Assembly: GCF_029892445.1 (NCBI RefSeq)
Contig: NZ_JARXVJ010000001.1
Location: 2,914,001 to 2,978,000, forward strand
DNA length: 64,000 nucleotides
From: Chryseobacterium sp. H1D6B
GTDB lineage: Bacteria; Bacteroidota; Bacteroidia; Flavobacteriales; Weeksellaceae
Direction: 5' to 3'
A program made the translations under genes and the position numbers. The notes below the pieces were generated by a model, which saw only the letters and a list, made by a program, of their open reading frames with translations, was not told the origin of the DNA and did no database searches. Each line of letters opens with the position of its first letter. Within the stretch, counting starts at the first letter, position 1. This document shows, one piece after another, positions 44,915-53,802 of the stretch.

Positions 44915-45991
44915 ATGAAAGATTTAATTTATTCATCCATAGCATTATTATCGTTTCTGTTTTCTTTAAGCTGTACGAATGCAAAAGAAAAAATGCTGCA
45001 TGAAAAGGAAATAAGGATGATCTTACCCAGCACTGAAAATGGGAAAATGATCTGGATTCCGCCTGGAAAATTTGAAATGGGTACTAATGATCTCAAAAGT
45101 TTTTCAAACGAACGTCCGGCACGGGACTTAAAAATAGAAGGCTTCTGGATGGATGAGCATCCTGTAACCAATGCAGAATTTCGGCGCTTTGTACAGGCAA
45201 CAGGCTATATAACTACTGCTGAAAAACCTATTAATTGGGAAGAATTGAAAAAACAGCTCCCTAAAAATACTCCTAAACCTGATGATGCTCTGCTGCAGCC
45301 TGGTGCATTAGTATTTACACCGCCTGCACAAGCCGTAAATCTACAGGATATGTCTGGATGGTGGACGTGGACGAAAGGAGCTTCTTGGAGCCATCCCGAA
45401 GGTCCGGATGACACTATTGAAGGGAAAGATAATTATCCTGTAGTGCAGGTTTCTTGGGAAGATGCAAAAGCGTACGCAGAGTGGGCTGGAAAACGCCTTC
45501 CTACTGAGGCCGAATGGGAATATGCAGCACGGGGCGGATCAAAAGGAACCCGCTACTATTGGGGTAATGACTTTAAGAAAGATGGAAAATTCATGGTAAA
45601 CACATTCACCGGAAACTTTCCATATAACAATACAGGCGAAGATGGTTTTAAACTTCTTGCTCCCATAAAGTCTTTTCCGGCCAACGGTTATGGATTATAT
45701 GATATGGCAGGAAATGTATGGAACTGGACAGTAGATGTCTACATAGAAGACAATCATGCAGAGAAAGCCTATTCCTGTCACACATCGAACGGGTCTCAAA
45801 ATCCCCTGAATGCCTTACCCAGCGAAGTACGGAGAGTAACAAAAGGAGGATCTTTCCTATGTAATGCTGACTACTGTGAGAGCTATCGCCCCAGTGCACG
45901 CCGCGGAACACCTTATGATACAGGAATGGAGCACATTGGTTTCCGTTGTGTAAAAAGTGTTGCGAAAAATAATAAAACAGCTCAAAATTAA
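44915..45991 (+). CDS. Formylglycine-generating enzyme (SUMF1 family), lipoprotein
   Basis: 358 residues. FGE oxidises a cysteine of sulfatases to formylglycine. Family motifs: MIWIPPGKFEMGTNDLKSF, FWMDEHPVTNAEFRRFVQAT, PVVQVSWEDAKAYAEWAGKR, LPTEAEWEYAARGG, GLYDMAGNVWNWTVD. The catalytic pair is present as GGSFLCNADYCESYRPSARR (about Cys316 and Cys321), so activity is likely. The N-terminus MKDLIYSSIALLSFLFSLSC is a lipoprotein signal (Cys20), placing it at the periplasmic face, unlike the cytosolic FGEs best known. Starts at 44894 or 44864 are possible but bury the signal. Its likely substrate, the sulfatase, is two genes downstream. Confidence 0.87.
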   Translation: MKDLIYSSIALLSFLFSLSCTNAKEKMLHEKEIRMILPSTENGKMIWIPPGKFEMGTNDLKSFSNERPARDLKIEGFWMDEHPVTNAEFRRFVQATGYITTAEKPINWEELKKQLPKNTPKPDDALLQPGALVFTPPAQAVNLQDMSGWWTWTKGASWSHPEGPDDTIEGKDNYPVVQVSWEDAKAYAEWAGKRLPTEAEWEYAARGGSKGTRYYWGNDFKKDGKFMVNTFTGNFPYNNTGEDGFKLLAPIKSFPANGYGLYDMAGNVWNWTVDVYIEDNHAEKAYSCHTSNGSQNPLNALPSEVRRVTKGGSFLCNADYCESYRPSARRGTPYDTGMEHIGFRCVKSVAKNNKTAQN

Positions 45992-45992
45992 T

Positions 45993-46163
45993 ATGGAAAA
46001 TATAATATTTAATACGGGTATCAAAAGCCAAAAGATGTTTCCGGAACAATCTAGGTTACGGCTTTATATTGATAATATAATATGGGGTTCAATGCTGTTA
46101 TTGGTTCTGCTGATACTATTATTGCTGCCTAAGGACAAAAATGATGAAATAAAACTTAATTAA
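45993..46163 (+). CDS. Small membrane protein between FGE and sulfatase
   Basis: 56 residues with one strong membrane helix (WGSMLLLVLLILLLLP) and short charged ends. Its ATG is one base after the FGE stop, implying translational coupling. An in-frame ATG at 45957 inside the FGE gene is less likely. It could hold the FGE or sulfatase together at the membrane, but that is a guess. Confidence 0.55.
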   Translation: MENIIFNTGIKSQKMFPEQSRLRLYIDNIIWGSMLLLVLLILLLLPKDKNDEIKLN

Positions 46164-46331
46164 AGTTTTTATTTAGAAATAGATAGGAGCTCTAAATAAT
46201 TTGTAGAAAAGTTTATCAAATTTAACGAACATAAGAAAGAGTAGAATATAAAGTAAAGTTTTGGCTGAATTTTGAGCCGGAAAAAATAAAATAAACATTA
46301 ATAATGATAAAAAACCTTAACAATTAAAAGG

Positions 46332-48011
46332 ATGATGATAAGACAAAGATTAAAAAATGCAGTAAGGATGATGACCGCTGGTACCGTTTTGGCTGCAGGT
46401 TTACTTGTTTCCCAAAAAATGGAAGCACAGCAGAAAAAAGTCCCAAATACTTCAAAACCAAATATTCTTGTTCTCTGGGGCGATGACATTGGAATTATGA
46501 ATATCAGTGCTTACAGCAGCGGTTTAATGGGATATACCACTCCTAATATTGATCGTATAGCTAATGAAGGAACACGTTTTCTTCAATATTATGCAGAACA
46601 AAGCTGTACTGCCGGCCGTGCGGCTTTTTTAACAGGGCAGCACGGTCTTCGTACAGGATTAACTAAAGTAGGTTTTCCCGGTGCGCCAATGGGTATGAAC
46701 CAGCTGGATCCTTCAATTGGCGGCATTATGAAAAATTTAGGGTATGCAACTGCTCAATTTGGAAAAAATCATGTTGGAGACCGTAATGAAAGCTTACCTA
46801 CAGTAAATGGATTCGATGAGTTTTTTGGAAACTTATATCATCTAAATGCAGAAGAGGAGCCGGAATTACCAGATTATCCTAAAGACCCTGCTTATCTGGC
46901 AAAATTCGGTCCGAGAGGGGTACTGCATTGTAAAGCGTCTGATAAAGATGATTCAACTGTTGATCCTAGATTCGGTAAAATTGGAAAACAGACGATTGAG
47001 GATACGGGTCCTTTGACAAAAAAAAGAATGGAGACTGTTGACGATGAAACTTCAGCTGCAGCCATTGATTTTATTAAAAAGCAGAATGCAGCTGGTAAAC
47101 CATTTTTCGTTTGGTGGAATGGAACACGTATGCACTTACGTACCCACGTGAAAGCCGAAAACCGCGGAAAGTATACTCACGGAGACAGTGAATATCTGGA
47201 TGGTATGATTGAGCATGATCTAACTGTCGGGCAGTTTTTAAAAGTTCTGGATGATTTAGGTATTGCAGACAACACAATAGTAATGTATTCAACAGATAAC
47301 GGACCACACATGAACAGTTGGCCTGATGCAGGTACTACCCACTTCCGTTCTGAGAAAAATACAAACTGGGAAGGAGCTTATAGAGTTCCGTGTATGGTAC
47401 GCTGGCCGGGTGTAATAAAACCAGGTACAATTAGTAATGATATTGTTGGCCATAATGACTGGATGCCGACATTTGCTTCAATTGCAGGCGAGCCGAATTT
47501 AACAGAAAAATTATTGAAAGGATATACAGCAAATGGTAAAACTTATAAAGTGCATTTAGATGGGTATGATCAGACTGCTTATTTGAAAGGGACAACCCCA
47601 AAAAGTGCTAGAAATATGTTTTTCTATACAGATGATGATGGACTGCTTGTTGCAACACGACAGGGTGATTATAAATATGTATATGCTGAACAGCGTTCTC
47701 AGGGGACTTTGGGGCTTTGGGCGGAACCTTTTACGAAATTGAGACTGCAGAAAATATTCAATATAATGCAGGATCCTTTTGAACGTGCAGACATTACATC
47801 AAATACTTTTTGGGACTGGCAATTTAATCATATAGGCGGCGCTTATGGAAATATAGATGAAGTTGTAAAATTTGCAATGACCTTTGAAAAATATCCTCCA
47901 AGATCTTTTCCTCCAAGTTTTTCAGCTTCTACAATGGTAGAAGAAGTAATGCAAAACCTTAAATTAAAAAGAGCTTTAGAAAAAGAAAAACAGGCAGCGC
48001 CAAAAAAATAA
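46332..48011 (+). CDS. Arylsulfatase
   Basis: 559 residues with a signal peptide (TAGTVLAAGLLVSQKMEAQ), so exported. Type I sulfatase features: metal-binding PNILVLWGDDIGIMNISAYS, the formylglycine motif SCTAGRAAFLTGQHG (Cys92 to be modified; C-T-A-G-R), GKNHVGDRN, VWWNGTRMHLRTHVK, TIVMYSTDNGPHMNSWPDAG and FRSEKNTNWEGAYRVPCMVR. It hydrolyses a sulfate ester; substrate unknown. The adjacent FGE gene supports the assignment. It is followed by a strong palindrome and a HAD phosphatase. Confidence 0.93.
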   Translation: MMIRQRLKNAVRMMTAGTVLAAGLLVSQKMEAQQKKVPNTSKPNILVLWGDDIGIMNISAYSSGLMGYTTPNIDRIANEGTRFLQYYAEQSCTAGRAAFLTGQHGLRTGLTKVGFPGAPMGMNQLDPSIGGIMKNLGYATAQFGKNHVGDRNESLPTVNGFDEFFGNLYHLNAEEEPELPDYPKDPAYLAKFGPRGVLHCKASDKDDSTVDPRFGKIGKQTIEDTGPLTKKRMETVDDETSAAAIDFIKKQNAAGKPFFVWWNGTRMHLRTHVKAENRGKYTHGDSEYLDGMIEHDLTVGQFLKVLDDLGIADNTIVMYSTDNGPHMNSWPDAGTTHFRSEKNTNWEGAYRVPCMVRWPGVIKPGTISNDIVGHNDWMPTFASIAGEPNLTEKLLKGYTANGKTYKVHLDGYDQTAYLKGTTPKSARNMFFYTDDDGLLVATRQGDYKYVYAEQRSQGTLGLWAEPFTKLRLQKIFNIMQDPFERADITSNTFWDWQFNHIGGAYGNIDEVVKFAMTFEKYPPRSFPPSFSASTMVEEVMQNLKLKRALEKEKQAAPKK

Positions 48012-48157
48012 AATTATAAGATTTAGGTCAGTTCAAGCTTTTTTTTGAAAATTTCTAAATATTTTCTACGAGATCAGCTTAATGATTTTTATTAAAAAAT
48101 AGAGTCTGTTACAGACGTAATACAAATTCTGTGGAGGGGGCTTTTATTACAAGTTGA

Positions 48158-48193
48158 AAACTACTCCTCAAATATTTGAGGAGTAGTTTCTTT
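48158..48193 (+). terminator. Perfect 32-bp palindrome acting as terminator after the sulfatase
   Basis: AAACTACTCCTCAAAT is followed directly by its complement ATTTGAGGAGTAGTTT, then CTTT. It lies 146 bases after the sulfatase stop and 16 bases before the HAD start codon. The T tract is short, so termination may be partial and some HAD expression may come from readthrough. Confidence 0.6.
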
Positions 48194-48205
48194 AAAAAAA
48201 TTAAA

Positions 48206-49186
48206 ATGAAAAACTTTAAAAGATACTTTCTGCTGATTATTATGCCTGTTTTTTTGACGGGTGCAGTAATAGTAAGTAAAAAAAATATAGAAAATGAGGT
48301 TCTATTATCATGGAATGATACTGTTGTAAAGAAAAGAATCATTGATTTTGTAACTGAAACTACAACGGAAGGGAGTGATAAATTTATTCCAGTGTCGGAA
48401 AGAATCGCAGTATTTGATAATGATGGTACCTTATGGTGCGAACAGCCACTGTATTTTGAAATGCAGTTTTCCTTAGAGTCTGCCGAAGATATTGTGAAAA
48501 AACAGACAGCGCTGCAGAAGAAATCCGGGATGAAAATGCCTGCTTCTGAAAACAAGAACAGCAGTGAAAAGAATATTCTTGAAGCATTTATTATCTCGCA
48601 TACTTCGGTAGGACTAGACCTATTTGATAAAATGGCAAAGTCTTGGATTTCAACTAAAATACATCCTCGTTTTCATAAGCCATATAAGGAATTAACTTAT
48701 CTTCCAATGGTAGAATTATTGCATTACCTTCAAGATCATCAGTTTAAAACTTACATTGTATCAGGAGGAAGCTCAATGTTCATAAGGAATTTTAGCAGAG
48801 AAGTTTACGGCATTCCTGAAGAGCAGGTTATAGGAACAATGTTTGAGGCAGAATATAAAGAGGGAACTATCAACCTGAAACCTAAATTATGGCTGAATGA
48901 TGATAAATCTGGCAAGCCTGAAGCTATATACCAGATCATCGGTAAAAAGCCTGTTCTTGCATTCGGGAACTCAGATGGAGATTATCAGATGCTGGAATGG
49001 ATCTCTACAAATTCTCTTCCTCATTTATCACTCATACTGCATCATACAGATGCCAAGCGTGAGTATGCATACGATAATCCCTCGCAGATAGGGGAACTCA
49101 AACAAGCTTTGGCTGACGCTCCTAAAAAAGGATGGATCGTTGCTGATATGAAAAAAGATTTTAAAAAGATATTTAATTTTGAGTAA
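48206..49186 (+). CDS. HAD-family phosphatase, exported or membrane-anchored
   Basis: 326 residues from MKNFKRYFLLIIMPVFLTGA, an N-terminal hydrophobic signal or anchor. HAD motifs: I, RIAVFDNDGTLWCEQPLYFE with the nucleophile Asp; II, YIVSGGSSMFI; III, the lysine in GKPEAIYQIIGKK; and IV, AFGNSDGDYQM. A HAD hydrolase beside a sulfatase and FGE recurs in bacteria. It probably removes phosphate from a periplasmic substrate. The 48176 ATG is less likely because the palindrome overlaps it. Confidence 0.85.
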   Translation: MKNFKRYFLLIIMPVFLTGAVIVSKKNIENEVLLSWNDTVVKKRIIDFVTETTTEGSDKFIPVSERIAVFDNDGTLWCEQPLYFEMQFSLESAEDIVKKQTALQKKSGMKMPASENKNSSEKNILEAFIISHTSVGLDLFDKMAKSWISTKIHPRFHKPYKELTYLPMVELLHYLQDHQFKTYIVSGGSSMFIRNFSREVYGIPEEQVIGTMFEAEYKEGTINLKPKLWLNDDKSGKPEAIYQIIGKKPVLAFGNSDGDYQMLEWISTNSLPHLSLILHHTDAKREYAYDNPSQIGELKQALADAPKKGWIVADMKKDFKKIFNFE

Positions 49187-49325
49187 TGAATAAAAAATAC
49201 GTTTGATAAAAACAATTCACATAGCATTCAGACAATAGAATAAGTCTTTATAAGTTTTTTTATACATTTTCACTCTAATAAACGTTACCATTGCTCTGTA
49301 AAGTTCAATAGTAACGTTTTTATTT

Positions 49326-49354
49326 TTGATAATAAAACCTATTGCTTATTTTTA
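49326..49354 (+). promoter_or_regulatory. Candidate dnaG promoter
   Basis: TTG at 49326-49328, 18 bases, then TATTTTTA at 49347-49354, with the dnaG ATG four bases later. An alternative -7 box TATTTTTG lies at 49321-49328. Either choice excludes the ATT-rich upstream extension as coding. Confidence 0.4.
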
Positions 49355-49358
49355 CACT

Positions 49359-51338
49359 ATGATTTCTAAACAGACCATAGATAAAATTTTCTCAACAATC
49401 CGAGTAGAAGAAATTGTTGGAGAATATGTGCAGTTGAAAAGAGCAGGGTCTAATTATAAGGGATTGAGTCCTTTCCATGATGAGAAATCCCCCAGTTTTG
49501 TAGTGTCGCCGAGTAAACAGATCTGGAAAGATTTTTCTACCGGAAAAGGAGGAACTGCGATTTCTTTTTTAATGGAGATTGAAAACTTCACTTATCCTGA
49601 AGCACTCCGCCACGCTGCAAAAAAATATGGAATTGAAATTGAAGAAGACCAGCGTGAGTATTCGGAAGAAGCTAAAAATGCACAATCTGAAAGAGATCTG
49701 CTGTATAAAATTCATGAAATTGCTAATGATTATTTCCAAAGCAGCCTTTGGGATTCTGAAGAAGGAAAAAGCATAGGATTTGCTTATTTTAAAGAACGTG
49801 AGCTTAAGGATGACATCATTAAAAAATTTCAGTTAGGGTACTCACCTGAAAGAAAAAACGCTTTTACAGCTTTTGCTTTAGAAAAAGGATATACTAAAGA
49901 GGTTTTGGAAAGATCGGGATTGTCAATTTTTCCTGAAAATTCACCTGCTGGAGTAGACCGTTTCCGTGAAAGAGTAATTTTTCCTATCCATAGTTTTTCT
50001 GGAAGGGTATTAGGTTTTGGAGCAAGAATTCTTAAAAATAATGTAAAGACTGCTAAATACCTTAATTCTCCTGAAACGGAAATTTATCATAAATCCAATG
50101 TTCTTTACGGCTTAAACCAAAGCAAGCAGGCGATCTCAAGAAAAAACATCTGTCTTTTGGTAGAAGGATATATGGATGTAATTTCCCTCCATATGTCCGG
50201 CATTGAAAATGTAGTGGCAAGTTCCGGAACTTCTTTAACCACAGAACAGATCAAGCTTATCAAAAGGCTTACTGAAAACGTGACGATCCTCTTCGATGGA
50301 GATAATGCAGGGATTAAAGCGAGTTTCCGAAGTATAGATATGCTCCTTACGGAAGGAATGAATATCCGTGTATTACTTTTTCCAGAAGGGGATGATCCGG
50401 ATTCCTTTGCTAGAAAGCATCCGCAGGATTATGTGGAGAAATTCATTGAGCATGAAGCGATGGATTTCATTGATTTTAAAGCGGAAATTCTTTTAAAAGA
50501 GGCTGGAAACGATCCTATTAAAAAAGCTGAGGCTATCCGGAATATTGTAAAATCTGTCGGATTTGTACAGAATGCCTTGAAAAGAGAAGTATATCTTAAA
50601 GAGGTTTCTACTAAATTCGGACTTTCTGAGCAGAGTCTTTTCAATGAACTCGATGTTCAGAAACAGATCACTCAGAATCACACCCAGAATGTCCAGCAAC
50701 AGCACAAAGAAAATAAGGTAACGAAATTAGAGGTTGTTCCAAAACCTGAACATGAGATCGATTCTGTACAGTTTAATATCTTTCATCAGGAAAATAAGCT
50801 GATCGACACCATGCTGATGTTTGGAGATATGGTGCTTCACAGGAAGAATGAGAAAGAAGAAAAATATGAAATTACCGTTATAGAAGAAATATTGCATCAT
50901 TTCGAAGAAGAACAGTATGAATTTCAAATAGAAACCAATAAAAAGATCATTAATAGTATCAAAGAAGGTATTGAGCATGATGAGCTGCGTGCCGGAAGTT
51001 TTTTTATTACCTTAATGGATGCTGATATTACACTGAAAGTTGCTGATGCCTTGATGCACCCAAATGAATTGAGCGACTGGGCAACCAGAAATATATTTCC
51101 TCCGAATATGGGAGATCATATTGCTGAAGAAGTGGAACATAATATCTTAATCCACAAATACTATTACATCCATTTTATCATTAAAAAAACAACCTCCGAA
51201 TTTGAGGATTACCGTGACACAAATCCGGAAAGATATTTCGAATCTATCAAGAAAATTATGATGCTGAACGAGTTTTCAAAGCAGATCATAGAAAAATTAG
51301 GCTGGTCTCCTGTGACAAAAAGTCCTATTAAATTTTAG
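49359..51338 (+). CDS. dnaG: DNA primase
   Basis: 659 residues. DnaG makes RNA primers at the replication fork and binds DnaB through its C-terminus. The N-terminal CHC2-type domain aligns well (GSNYKGLSPFHDEKSPSFVV, SPSKQIWKDFSTGKGGTAIS), but three of the four zinc ligands are replaced (Ser, Asp and Thr in place of Cys; only His is kept). The TOPRIM core has LVEGYMDVISLHMSGIENVV, ASSGTSLTTEQIKL and ILFDGDNAGIKASFRSIDML. The C-terminal helicase-binding part is divergent. clpP follows after 55 bases. Confidence 0.94.
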   Translation: MISKQTIDKIFSTIRVEEIVGEYVQLKRAGSNYKGLSPFHDEKSPSFVVSPSKQIWKDFSTGKGGTAISFLMEIENFTYPEALRHAAKKYGIEIEEDQREYSEEAKNAQSERDLLYKIHEIANDYFQSSLWDSEEGKSIGFAYFKERELKDDIIKKFQLGYSPERKNAFTAFALEKGYTKEVLERSGLSIFPENSPAGVDRFRERVIFPIHSFSGRVLGFGARILKNNVKTAKYLNSPETEIYHKSNVLYGLNQSKQAISRKNICLLVEGYMDVISLHMSGIENVVASSGTSLTTEQIKLIKRLTENVTILFDGDNAGIKASFRSIDMLLTEGMNIRVLLFPEGDDPDSFARKHPQDYVEKFIEHEAMDFIDFKAEILLKEAGNDPIKKAEAIRNIVKSVGFVQNALKREVYLKEVSTKFGLSEQSLFNELDVQKQITQNHTQNVQQQHKENKVTKLEVVPKPEHEIDSVQFNIFHQENKLIDTMLMFGDMVLHRKNEKEEKYEITVIEEILHHFEEEQYEFQIETNKKIINSIKEGIEHDELRAGSFFITLMDADITLKVADALMHPNELSDWATRNIFPPNMGDHIAEEVEHNILIHKYYYIHFIIKKTTSEFEDYRDTNPERYFESIKKIMMLNEFSKQIIEKLGWSPVTKSPIKF

Positions 51339-51393
51339 GAATAAAAGTTGTAATTTAAATTTCAGATAATTTTAAAATAATACAAATAGAAAT

Positions 51394-52080
51394 ATGGACA
51401 TTAAAAAAGAATTCAGAGATTTCTCTGTAAAGCATTTAGGAAACAACGGTTTAGCTACCGATCAGTATATGGGAATGTATGGTCCAACTAATCTTACGCC
51501 TTACATCATGGAAGAAAGAAGATTAAACGTTGCACAAATGGACGTTTTCTCTCGTTTGATGATGGACAGGATTATCTTCTTGGGAACAGGAATCGATGAT
51601 CAGGTGGCTAATATTGTTACAGCACAGTTATTATTCTTAGAAAGTGCAGATCCTTCAAAAGATATTCAGATTTATATTAATTCTCCTGGCGGAAGTGTAT
51701 ATGCAGGGTTAGGAATTTATGACACAATGCAGATCATAAAGCCTAATGTAGCAACTATCTGTACTGGTATCGCTGCTTCTATGGGAGCTGTTCTGCTGGT
51801 AGCCGGAGAAAAAGGAAAACGTTCTGCTCTTAAACATTCAAGAGTAATGATCCACCAGCCTTCAGGAGGTGCACAAGGGGTTGCTTCTGATATGGAGATT
51901 AACTTGAGAGAGATGCTGAAACTGAAAAAAGAATTATATGACATTATTTCTGAACATTCAGGACAAACTTACGAGTGGGTAGAAAAAGCATCAGACAGAG
52001 ATTACTGGATGACTTCTACAGAAGCAAAAGACTTCGGAATGGTAGATGAGGTTTTACAAAGATCAGTAGAGAAGAAATAA
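51394..52080 (+). CDS. clpP: ATP-dependent Clp protease proteolytic subunit
   Basis: 228 residues, slightly longer than typical. Serine peptidase of the ClpXP/ClpAP degradation machines. The catalytic triad is visible: Ser in CTGIAASMGAVLLVAGEKGK, His in KHSRVMIHQPSGGAQGVA and Asp in KASDRDYWMTSTEAKDFGMV. IYINSPGGSVYAGLGIYDTM is the oxyanion region. It may be cotranscribed with dnaG. clpX is not in the window. Confidence 0.96.
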   Translation: MDIKKEFRDFSVKHLGNNGLATDQYMGMYGPTNLTPYIMEERRLNVAQMDVFSRLMMDRIIFLGTGIDDQVANIVTAQLLFLESADPSKDIQIYINSPGGSVYAGLGIYDTMQIIKPNVATICTGIAASMGAVLLVAGEKGKRSALKHSRVMIHQPSGGAQGVASDMEINLREMLKLKKELYDIISEHSGQTYEWVEKASDRDYWMTSTEAKDFGMVDEVLQRSVEKK

Positions 52081-52106
52081 TATTTTTCTTTAAATAGAAC
52101 AAATTA

Positions 52107-52136
52107 AAAACGCACCAAAAGGTGCGTTTTGTTTTT
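52107..52136 (+). terminator. Terminator of clpP
   Basis: A 10-bp stem AAAACGCACC/GGTGCGTTTT with an AAAA loop, then T-rich sequence. It can also act on the opposite strand for the T9SS gene. Confidence 0.88.
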
Positions 52137-53256
52137 ATAGTTTAATGATCTTATGGGCTGCTGTAGATTTGTCAGTTTTAATTTCAATTAAATAGACTCT
52201 TGTCTTTAAAGCTTGAATATTAATTTTCTTAGCCCGCGAAGTCATCACTTTTTGACCAGTAAAAGAATATAAATTAATTTCTTTGATGGTTTCCTGGGTC
52301 TCAATCTGAATAAAATCACCTGCTGGATTAGGATAAATCTTGAAGTCTTGTTTATTAAAAGAAGAAATTCCAAGCGCGGCATTGGAAGCTTCTGTTGGAG
52401 TGAAAGGTCTTCTCTGTCCGAAACTTAAACCCAGCCAGTCATTATTGCTTAATTAAATCTGTGAAAGATTTGTCTGTCCTCTCCAGCTTGACAAGTCTTT
52501 TCCTTTGTATAATTTCCAGGTATCTGAGCCTGTATTTCCACTGAAATTATTTAAAGATACTGCTGTAATCTGATTATTGTTTTTAGTGAAATTGAAATAA
52601 GAGGTCTGTGACTGGATCAATTGTAAAGCCTGTTCAGCGGTAAGACTTCCGTTATATTTAATTCCGAAAACAAAAGAATCGGCATTTCCGTTAGCATTAT
52701 TGGTTCCAAAATCGATAACCACTAAACTTTTGCTGTTTCCTGTTCCGATCCAATTGATAATTTGATTAGAAGTATACCAGGCAGAGCCGTATGCCGCAAC
52801 AGGAGGTGAAGGATGAGACATAGGCGGTGTGGTCGGCGTGAATCCGTAGCCAAAAGATGCTCCGTACCATTTTCCGTCAACTAGTGGATCGTTATTAATT
52901 CCATTATTCGGAATCATATTTTCTGCACTTTGGCCTGACCATGTTGACCAGTAGTCATCGAGGCTGGGAATATGATGATTGTAATTTAGGCTGTACAAAA
53001 AGCCAGACGGAATTTCTGCTTCTATTTTAGGTTCAGCCGCTGCCACAGCATTGATGAGGTCTTCCATCGTTAAGTTTGAAGAATCAAACCGGTATCCCCA
53101 CGCATAGGAGGTAGGGGTGTTGTCATCATTGAAATCTGCAATAAAATAAGCTTTTTTTGATCCCGAACCTACCCAGAATTTAATGTCATTTTCAGTGAAC
53201 TGGGCAAATGAAAACTGCAGGCATAACAGTAAGAAGAAAAGATAGAATTTTTTCAT
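52135..53256 (-). pseudogene. T9SS-sorted secreted protein interrupted by an in-frame stop
   Basis: The open N-terminal part (267 codons, 52453-53256) has a signal peptide (FYLFFLLLCLQFSFAQ) and two similar domains: FWVGSGSKKAYFIADFNDDN...AWGYRFD and NWIGTGNSKSLVVIDFGTNN...VFGIKYN. A TAA at 52453-52455 stops it, yet the same frame continues without any other stop for 105 codons. That part encodes NNDWLGLSFGQRRPFTPTEA and a typical type IX sorting domain (FKIYPNPAGDFIQIETQE, ITGQ-like SFTGQKVMTSRA, STAAHKIIKL), ending at 52135. A single nonsense change explains this. A cobalamin riboswitch lies upstream, so the intact protein probably serves vitamin B12 use. Confidence 0.75.
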
Positions 53257-53375
53257 AATATAATTAAATTAAAGTTTTGTTCCCGAAACTTACCTGCGGG
53301 ATAAAACACTCATGAAAAAGCCGCAAAGGCATTATTTCATACACTTTTATTCCCGAAAGTTGAAATGAATTTTAG

Positions 53376-53534
53376 GCAGGTCTCCTGGCTTGCATCTTAT
53401 TGTAAACCTTCCCGGATTTTACTTCCAGTGGTTTGTTGTATACAATAAATTGAATAGCTTACAGTTGCGGGTACAGCTCAAGATTAGAATTTCTTCTCAC
53501 TTGATTCCCTATTAATGAACAAAGCGTTCAACCT
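53376..53534 (-). promoter_or_regulatory. Cobalamin (B12) riboswitch
   Basis: Read on the minus strand, the conserved cores appear in order: TTAATAGGGAATC, GAGCTGTACCCGCAACTGTA, CCACTGGAAG, TCCGGGAAGG and the B12 box AAGCCAGGAGACCTGCC (53376-53392). These match adenosylcobalamin riboswitch aptamers. About 120 bases of leader then follow before the start codon at 53256, containing the duplicated motif TTTCGGGAA and CCCGCAGG, which may form the expression platform. In known cases ligand binding turns expression off. Confidence 0.93.
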
Positions 53535-53802
53535 TAAATCGGAAACAAATATATCATATAAAATTTTGACTGCTTTTTTGTGAAATATTTTCGTAAATAT
53601 TAGATTATGGCGTTTAATCATAAGGTTTTCATCGATTTTATTTTTAATTAGTTTTAAATGAATTGGGGGGGTGTGATTTCTGAATTTCATTTTGGCGTTT
53701 ACACTAAATTAATATCAGGGATGAATTTTTAAGATAGATTTATTATTCTATTCAAGATGAGTTTACAGGAGGAGCTTACTTTCGCTGTTATAAAAAGTAA
53801 CT

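Noticed and set aside
45957..45992. Twelve-residue N-terminal extension of the small membrane protein into the FGE gene
   Set aside because: The start at 45993, one base after the FGE stop, gives a compact membrane protein; the extension overlaps the conserved end of FGE.
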